Source: SCTM01 sp965279655 (GTDB lineage: Bacteria > Pseudomonadota > Alphaproteobacteria > Rhodospirillales > Rhodospirillaceae). From it: DNA of 64,000 bases. The stretch is taken from positions 2,232,001 through 2,296,000 of the forward strand of contig OZ257255.1 of NCBI GenBank assembly GCA_965279655.1, read 5' to 3'. Position 1 is the stretch's first letter; every line of letters begins with the position of its first letter. The notes under the pieces were generated by a model. The model saw nothing but the letters and a program-made list of their open reading frames with translations, made no database searches and was not told where the DNA came from. The translations under genes were made by a program, and so were the position numbers. This document shows positions 59,866 to 64,000 of the stretch, in pieces.

Positions 59866-60519
59866 TCAACGACCTAAAATGGCCTCCAAATCGGCCGTAA
59901 CCACGTTCATATCCCGGTCGCCGTCCACCACCTTCAGAAGCCCCTGGCCCTCGTAGTAGGGCAGTAATGGGGCCGTCTGGGCGTGGTAAGCCGCCAGCCG
60001 GGCCTTAACCGTCTCCGCGTTGTCATCGGCCCGCCGGGTGAACTCGGCACTGCCGCAAACATCGCAAACCCCCGCGTTCTTGGGGGTCTTGAAAGTGTCG
60101 TGGTAACCCTCGCCGCACTTCTTGCAGGTGAAGCGCCCGGTGATACGGGTGACCAACTTTTCGTCCGGGACTTGAACCTCGATCACGGAATCGAGCTTAA
60201 TTCCCTTAGATTTCAGCAGCTTATCCAGAGCTTCCGCCTGCGGAATGGTCCGCGGGAAGCCGTCCAGGATAAACCCCGTCTTGCAGTCCGCCTGATCGAT
60301 CCGTTCGGAGATCAGACCCACCATAATGTCGTCGGACACCAGCTTGCCGGCATCCATCACCGCCTTGGCCTGCTTCCCGATCGGCGTCCCGGCGCCAACC
60401 GCGGCGCGCAGCATGTCGCCGGTGGACAGCTGCGGGATCCCGTAGCGGTCCTGGATCTTCTTCGCCTGGGTCCCCTTACCGCCCCCGGGCGGACCCATCA
60501 GGATGAGCCGTTTCGCCAT
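59866..60519 (-). CDS. adk: Adenylate kinase
   Basis: 217 residues. P-loop LMGPPGGGKGTQAKKI, GDMLRAAVGAG, ILDGFPRTIPQAEAL, and a lid with four cysteines (CKKCG and CDVCG), so the lid is zinc-binding, the longer Gram-positive-like form often found in alphaproteobacteria. Interconverts AMP, ADP and ATP. Six bases after secY. Confidence 0.96.
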   Translation of the reverse strand: MAKRLILMGPPGGGKGTQAKKIQDRYGIPQLSTGDMLRAAVGAGTPIGKQAKAVMDAGKLVSDDIMVGLISERIDQADCKTGFILDGFPRTIPQAEALDKLLKSKGIKLDSVIEVQVPDEKLVTRITGRFTCKKCGEGYHDTFKTPKNAGVCDVCGSAEFTRRADDNAETVKARLAAYHAQTAPLLPYYEGQGLLKVVDGDRDMNVVTADLEAILGR

Positions 60520-60525
60520 CGCCCC

Positions 60526-61872
60526 CTACTTGCGGCCCCGCAGCCGCGACTTCTTCAGCAGGCCCTCATACTGGTGGGCAAGAAGGTGCCCCTGGATCTG
60601 CTGCATCGTGTTGAGCACGACGTTGACCACGATCATGAGACTGGTGCCGCCGAAGTAGAACGGCACGGACATCTTTGAGATCAGAATTTCAGGCAACAGA
60701 CAGACGACGATGAGGTAAATGCTGCCGACGGTGGAGAGGCGGGTGAGCACGTAGTCGAGATGTTCCGCGGTATTCGCGCCGGGGCGGATCCCCGGAATGA
60801 AGCCGCCGAACTTGCGCAAGGATTCCGCGGTCTCTTTCGGATTGAACATCACGGCGGTGTAGAAGAACGCGAAGAACACGATCAGCAAGGAATACAGAAC
60901 GAGGTAGAGCGGCTGGCCGCGACCGAGCAGCACGCCGATGGTGTTCAGGATGCCTTCGCCCGAGCCCTTCGATTGAAAGCCCGCGATGGTGAGCGGCAGA
61001 AGGAGCATGGAACTCGCGAAGATCGGCGGGATGACGCCGGCGGTGTTGAGCTTCAGCGGCAGGTGCGAGCTTTCGCCGCCGAACACCTTGTTGCCTTGCT
61101 GTCGCTTCGGATACTGAACCAGGATGCGCCGCTGGGCGAGTTCGACGAACACGATGAAGGCGATCACAGCGATCGAACCGACGCCGAGGAAGACGATGAC
61201 GAACGGCGAGATGGCGCCGGTACGGCCGAGTTCGAGGGTCTGCGCGATCGCGCCCGGAAGGCCCGCGACGATACCGGCGAAAATCAGGAGCGAGATGCCC
61301 TGGCCGATGCCGCGTTCACTGATTTGCTCGCCCAGCCACACCAGGAACATGGTGCCGCCGACGAGCGTGATGATCGTCGTGAACTTGAAGAAGACGCCCG
61401 GCGCCATCACGGCGGCCGCGCCGGTGGAGCCCGTGGCGGACTCTAGGCCCGATGCGATGCCGAGCGCTTGCAGGCCGGTGATCGCGACGGTGAGATAGCG
61501 GGTGTACTGGTTGAGCTTGATGCGGCCCGCGACCCCCTCTTTCTTCATGTTCTCAAGGGTGGGATTCACCGACGACATGAGCTGGATGATGATCGACGCC
61601 GAGATGTACGGCATGATGTTCAGCGCGAAGATGCTCATGCGCGACAACGCGCCGCCGGCGAGCACGTCGAACATGCCCAGCACGCCCGCGCTCTGCGTCT
61701 TGATGATGTCGGCCATGACGGCCGGATCGATGCCGGGCAGCGTGATGAACGTGCCCATGCGGTAAACGATCAGCATTCCGAGCGTGTACCAGATACGGCG
61801 CTTCAGCTCCGTCGCCTTGGAAAAGACGCCGAGATTGATATTCGCAGCTAACTGGTCGGCAGCAGAAGCCAT
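60526..61872 (-). CDS. secY: SecY, protein translocase channel
   Basis: 448 residues from the ATG at 61872, ten transmembrane segments. Conserved: RRIWYTLGMLIVYRMGTFITLPGIDP, GLPGAIAQTLELG, ILVQYPKRQQGNKVFGG (cytosolic loop C5-like), and GANTAEHLDYVLTRLSTVGSIYLIVVCLLPEIL. Forms the Sec channel with SecE and SecG. Located between rplO and adk, the usual spc-operon order. Confidence 0.97.
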   Translation of the reverse strand: MASAADQLAANINLGVFSKATELKRRIWYTLGMLIVYRMGTFITLPGIDPAVMADIIKTQSAGVLGMFDVLAGGALSRMSIFALNIMPYISASIIIQLMSSVNPTLENMKKEGVAGRIKLNQYTRYLTVAITGLQALGIASGLESATGSTGAAAVMAPGVFFKFTTIITLVGGTMFLVWLGEQISERGIGQGISLLIFAGIVAGLPGAIAQTLELGRTGAISPFVIVFLGVGSIAVIAFIVFVELAQRRILVQYPKRQQGNKVFGGESSHLPLKLNTAGVIPPIFASSMLLLPLTIAGFQSKGSGEGILNTIGVLLGRGQPLYLVLYSLLIVFFAFFYTAVMFNPKETAESLRKFGGFIPGIRPGANTAEHLDYVLTRLSTVGSIYLIVVCLLPEILISKMSVPFYFGGTSLMIVVNVVLNTMQQIQGHLLAHQYEGLLKKSRLRGRK

Positions 61873-61997
61873 ACCCGTCTCCAAAATGCGCACAAGCCGC
61901 GAGAAACGCCCCACTTCGGGAGCCTTCCTTACCGCGGCTCGCGGCCTAACATTTTAACTCCTGCGTTCCCGCCGTGAGGCGGCAACGCAAACCCCGC

Positions 61998-62564
61998 TTA
62001 CGCGCGCGAGGCCTTCTTCTCAGCCGCCGCCTTCGCGCGCGCGGCGCGCTTGGTCGGGGCCTTCTTACCCTTCAACGGAGCAGCCGCGTGCTTGGCGGCC
62101 TTTTCAGCTTCGAGCAGCTTCACGCTGCCGCCGGCCTTCTCAACCGCGGCCAGGGCGGTCTTGGTCGCGCCGGCGACTTCGATGGTGAGCTTCGTCTTCA
62201 GTTCGCCGTCGCCGAGCAGGCGCACGCCGTCGTGCGCGCGGCGCAGGATGCCGGCTTCGACCAGGCTTTCCGCCGTGACGGTCTTGGACGGATCGAGGCG
62301 CTTGCTGTCGATGGCGGACTGCAAGTTACCGACGTTGATCGGCACGAATTTCTTGCGCGCGATCGGGCTGAAGCCGCGCTTCGGCAGGCGGCGAAACAGC
62401 GGCATTTGGCCGCCTTCGAACCCGTTCACGGCGACGCCGGTACGCGCCTTCTGACCCTTTACGCCGCGGCCCGAGGTCTTGCCGAGGCCGGAACCGATAC
62501 CGCGACCGAGCAGTTTCGGGGTCTTGGTCGAGCCCGCGCGCGGGCGCAATTCATTGAGTTTCAT
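61998..62564 (-). CDS. rplO: 50S ribosomal protein L15
   Basis: 188 residues; MKLNELRPRAGSTK opening, GRGIGSGLGKTSGRGVKGQKART and GGQMPLFRRLPKRGF. The last 30 or so residues are a Lys/Ala-rich extension (LKGKKAPTKRAARAKAAAEKK), longer than the typical 145-150-residue L15. Confidence 0.97.
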   Translation of the reverse strand: MKLNELRPRAGSTKTPKLLGRGIGSGLGKTSGRGVKGQKARTGVAVNGFEGGQMPLFRRLPKRGFSPIARKKFVPINVGNLQSAIDSKRLDPSKTVTAESLVEAGILRRAHDGVRLLGDGELKTKLTIEVAGATKTALAAVEKAGGSVKLLEAEKAAKHAAAPLKGKKAPTKRAARAKAAAEKKASRA

Positions 62565-62639
62565 TTGCTTCGTCCTTCACGCCGCACCCTGTCCTGCGGC
62601 GCCCCCTTTCGGAAGCTCCGCCCGTACATGGGGTGTGGA

Positions 62640-62846
62640 TCAGCCTTCGTCCACAGTGACGAGGTGCTTTACCGCATTGATCATGCCGCGCACCGCCGGG
62701 GTATCTTCCAGGGTGGAGGTGCGACGGATCTTGTTCAGACCGAGGCCGATCAGGGTCCCGCGCTGAGCCTGGTAGCGGCCCGCAGCGCTGTGCACCTGAG
62801 TCACGGTGACGGTCTTCTTCTCAGAAGTCTTCTTCTTGGCAGCCAT
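62640..62846 (-). CDS. rpmD: 50S ribosomal protein L30
   Basis: 68 residues; VTVTQVHSAAGRYQAQRGTLIGLGLNKIRRTSTLEDTPAVRGMINAVKHLV is the L30 core, preceded by a Lys-rich start. Between rpsE and rplO as in other spc operons. Confidence 0.95.
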   Translation of the reverse strand: MAAKKKTSEKKTVTVTQVHSAAGRYQAQRGTLIGLGLNKIRRTSTLEDTPAVRGMINAVKHLVTVDEG

Positions 62847-62851
62847 AGGAC

Positions 62852-63508
62852 CTAGGCCTCCTTAGCGGCTTCTTTGGCCGGTTCTTCACGGCGGCCGACG
62901 ATTTCCGCGACCTTCTTGCCGCGCTTGGCGGCAACGGCACGCGGGCTGGTCATGGACTTCAGCGCCACGAGGGTGGCCTTCACCATGTTGTGCGGATTGT
63001 TGGAACCGACGCTCTTCGAGACGATGTCCTGAATGCCCATGGTCTCGAACACGGCGCGCATCGGACCGCCGGCGATGATGCCGGTACCGGCCGGAGCCGC
63101 GCGCAGGATGACCTTGCCGGCGCCGAAGCGGCCGTAGAGATCGTGATGCAGCGTGCGACCTTCGCGCAGCGGCACCTTGAACATCTGGCGCTTCGCGGAC
63201 TCGGTGGCCTTGCGGATCGCTTCCGGCACTTCGCGGGCCTTGCCCGAACCGAAGCCGACGCGGCCCTTGGCGTCGCCCACCACGACCAGGGCTGCGAATG
63301 CGAAACGACGTCCGCCCTTCACCACCTTGGCGACGCGGTTGATGTGGACGAGCTTGTCGATGAACTCGTCGCCGCCGCGATCGTCGCGACCGCCGCGCTC
63401 ACCGCCACGATTGTCGCGTTCGCCGCCGCGTCCGCGACCGCGACCGCCTTCGCGTTCGCCACCGCGACCACCGTCGCGCTCGTTACCGCCTGTCGGAGTG
63501 CGTGCCAT
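62852..63508 (-). CDS. rpsE: 30S ribosomal protein S5 with RGG-rich N-terminal extension
   Basis: 218 residues. The first 46 or so residues are low-complexity (Arg, Gly, Glu, Asp; GGERDNRGGERGGRDDRGG), then the S5 core: FIDKLVHINRVAKVVKGGRRFAFAALVVVGDAKGRVGFGSGKAREVPEAI, GTGIIAGGPMRAVFETMGIQDIVSKSVGS. Usual S5 is about 165 residues; the extension explains the excess. RGG stretches often bind RNA; its function here is unknown. Confidence 0.96.
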   Translation of the reverse strand: MARTPTGGNERDGGRGGEREGGRGRGRGGERDNRGGERGGRDDRGGDEFIDKLVHINRVAKVVKGGRRFAFAALVVVGDAKGRVGFGSGKAREVPEAIRKATESAKRQMFKVPLREGRTLHHDLYGRFGAGKVILRAAPAGTGIIAGGPMRAVFETMGIQDIVSKSVGSNNPHNMVKATLVALKSMTSPRAVAAKRGKKVAEIVGRREEPAKEAAKEA

Positions 63509-63520
63509 ATATCTATTCCC

Positions 63521-63880
63521 TTAGAACTGCAGTCCGCCCTCACGGGCGGCATCGGCCAGAGCCTTGATACGGCCGTGGAACATGTAGGAGCCGCGATCGA
63601 ACACGACCGCGGTCACGCCGGCTTTCTTCGCGCGCTCCGCCACCAACTTACCGACGGCAGCCGCGGTTTCCTTCGTGAGGCCCTTCACCTTGCCCTTCAG
63701 CTCGGAATCGATGCTGGAGGCGGCGGCGAGGGTCTTGCCTTCGTCGTCGGCGATGACCTGGGCATAGATGTGCTTGCCCGAACGATGCACCGAGAGGCGC
63801 GGACGACCGTGCGCCGCGGCCTTGACCGCAAAACGCGTGCGCGCGCGACGGCGGCTGGTGGATTTATATGTGCTGGACAT
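63521..63880 (-). CDS. rplR: 50S ribosomal protein L18
   Basis: 119 residues: RRARTRFAVKAAAHGRPRLSVHRSGKHIYAQVIADDEGKTLAAASSID and the end VVFDRGSYMFHGRIKALADAAREGGLQF. Binds 5S rRNA. Upstream of rpsE, 12 bases apart. Confidence 0.97.
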   Translation of the reverse strand: MSSTYKSTSRRRARTRFAVKAAAHGRPRLSVHRSGKHIYAQVIADDEGKTLAAASSIDSELKGKVKGLTKETAAAVGKLVAERAKKAGVTAVVFDRGSYMFHGRIKALADAAREGGLQF

Positions 63881-63889
63881 GACGGGCCC

Positions 63890-64000
63890 TTACTTCTTCT
63901 TGCCTTCTTTGCGCAGGATCGTCTCATCCGAGTACTTGATGCCCTTGCCCTTGTAAGGCTCAGGACCCTTGTAACCGCGGATGTTCGCCGCAACCTGACC
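63890..64000 (-). CDS. rplF: 50S ribosomal protein L6, C-terminal part (runs off the window)
   Basis: The last 36 residues and stop are present: GQVAANIRGYKGPEPYKGKG, IKYSDETILRKEGKKK. This is the L6 C-terminal domain end. The 5' part is outside the window. Follows the spc-operon order before rplR. Confidence 0.95.
   Translation of the reverse strand, partial: GQVAANIRGYKGPEPYKGKGIKYSDETILRKEGKKK

Overview
The window reads as one continuous chromosomal stretch from a GC-rich alphaproteobacterium. Lineage markers are the ParA-like division-site regulator MipZ, an ATP12-type F1-ATPase assembly chaperone, the hopanoid-associated epimerase HpnA, a ClpS-ClpA pair, a D,D-carboxypeptidase with a C-terminal SPOR domain, and an rplF-rplR-rpsE-rpmD-rplO-secY-adk-rpsM-rpsK-rpoA-rplQ string. 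The genus cannot be fixed from sequence alone. No phage, integrase, transposase, CRISPR array or rRNA gene was seen; one tRNA (Leu, anticodon GAG) is present.

Layout, left to right. 1-7 kb: hpnA, an acetate-type symporter with its small membrane partner, a modE-modB-modC molybdate operon without modA, and clpA/clpS. 8-20 kb: a SPOR-containing D,D-carboxypeptidase, a phosphohexomutase, two related MFS carriers, a DedA-like protein, a Tat-exported Fe/Mn superoxide dismutase, cstA with its small ybdD partner, a TonB-like protein, and ugd/galU (UDP-glucose to UDP-glucuronate). 20-25 kb: mipZ followed by a VWA-domain gene and a membrane J-domain gene, then, divergently, an FAD oxidoreductase translationally coupled to a GH114-like secreted protein. 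25-35 kb: a degenerate HPt-like protein, mgtE, tRNA-Leu, lipB, a tandem DUF1838 pair, and the pccB-pccA-acylphosphatase operon with an unusual duplicated start between pccB and pccA. Then yciB.

35-48 kb is a minus-strand group (degP-like, rarA, rluC, HAD phosphatase, asmA-like, atp12) split by a 5.5 kb block holding one very large plus-strand gene (about 1,493 codons). That gene encodes a prepilin-like N-terminus, a LamG domain, a glycine-rich domain and three related C-terminal beta-type repeats. Copies of an intergenic palindromic repeat lie on both sides of it. This is the most unusual object in the window.

48-57 kb holds an FMN-dependent alpha-hydroxy-acid oxidase, a secreted NTF2-like protein, an unknown membrane protein, a secreted TonB-C-like protein and four consecutive paralogous secreted type-B carboxylesterases, the last two groups bounded by two terminators with the same stem sequence. 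57-64 kb is the distal spc/alpha ribosomal operon, running off the right edge inside rplF.

Several genes appear to use non-ATG starts (rpsM TTG, rpoA GTG, rluC TTG, the HAD gene TTG, the degP-like gene GTG, the hydroxyacid oxidase GTG). Functional assignments rest on motif recognition by eye; no database search was run.
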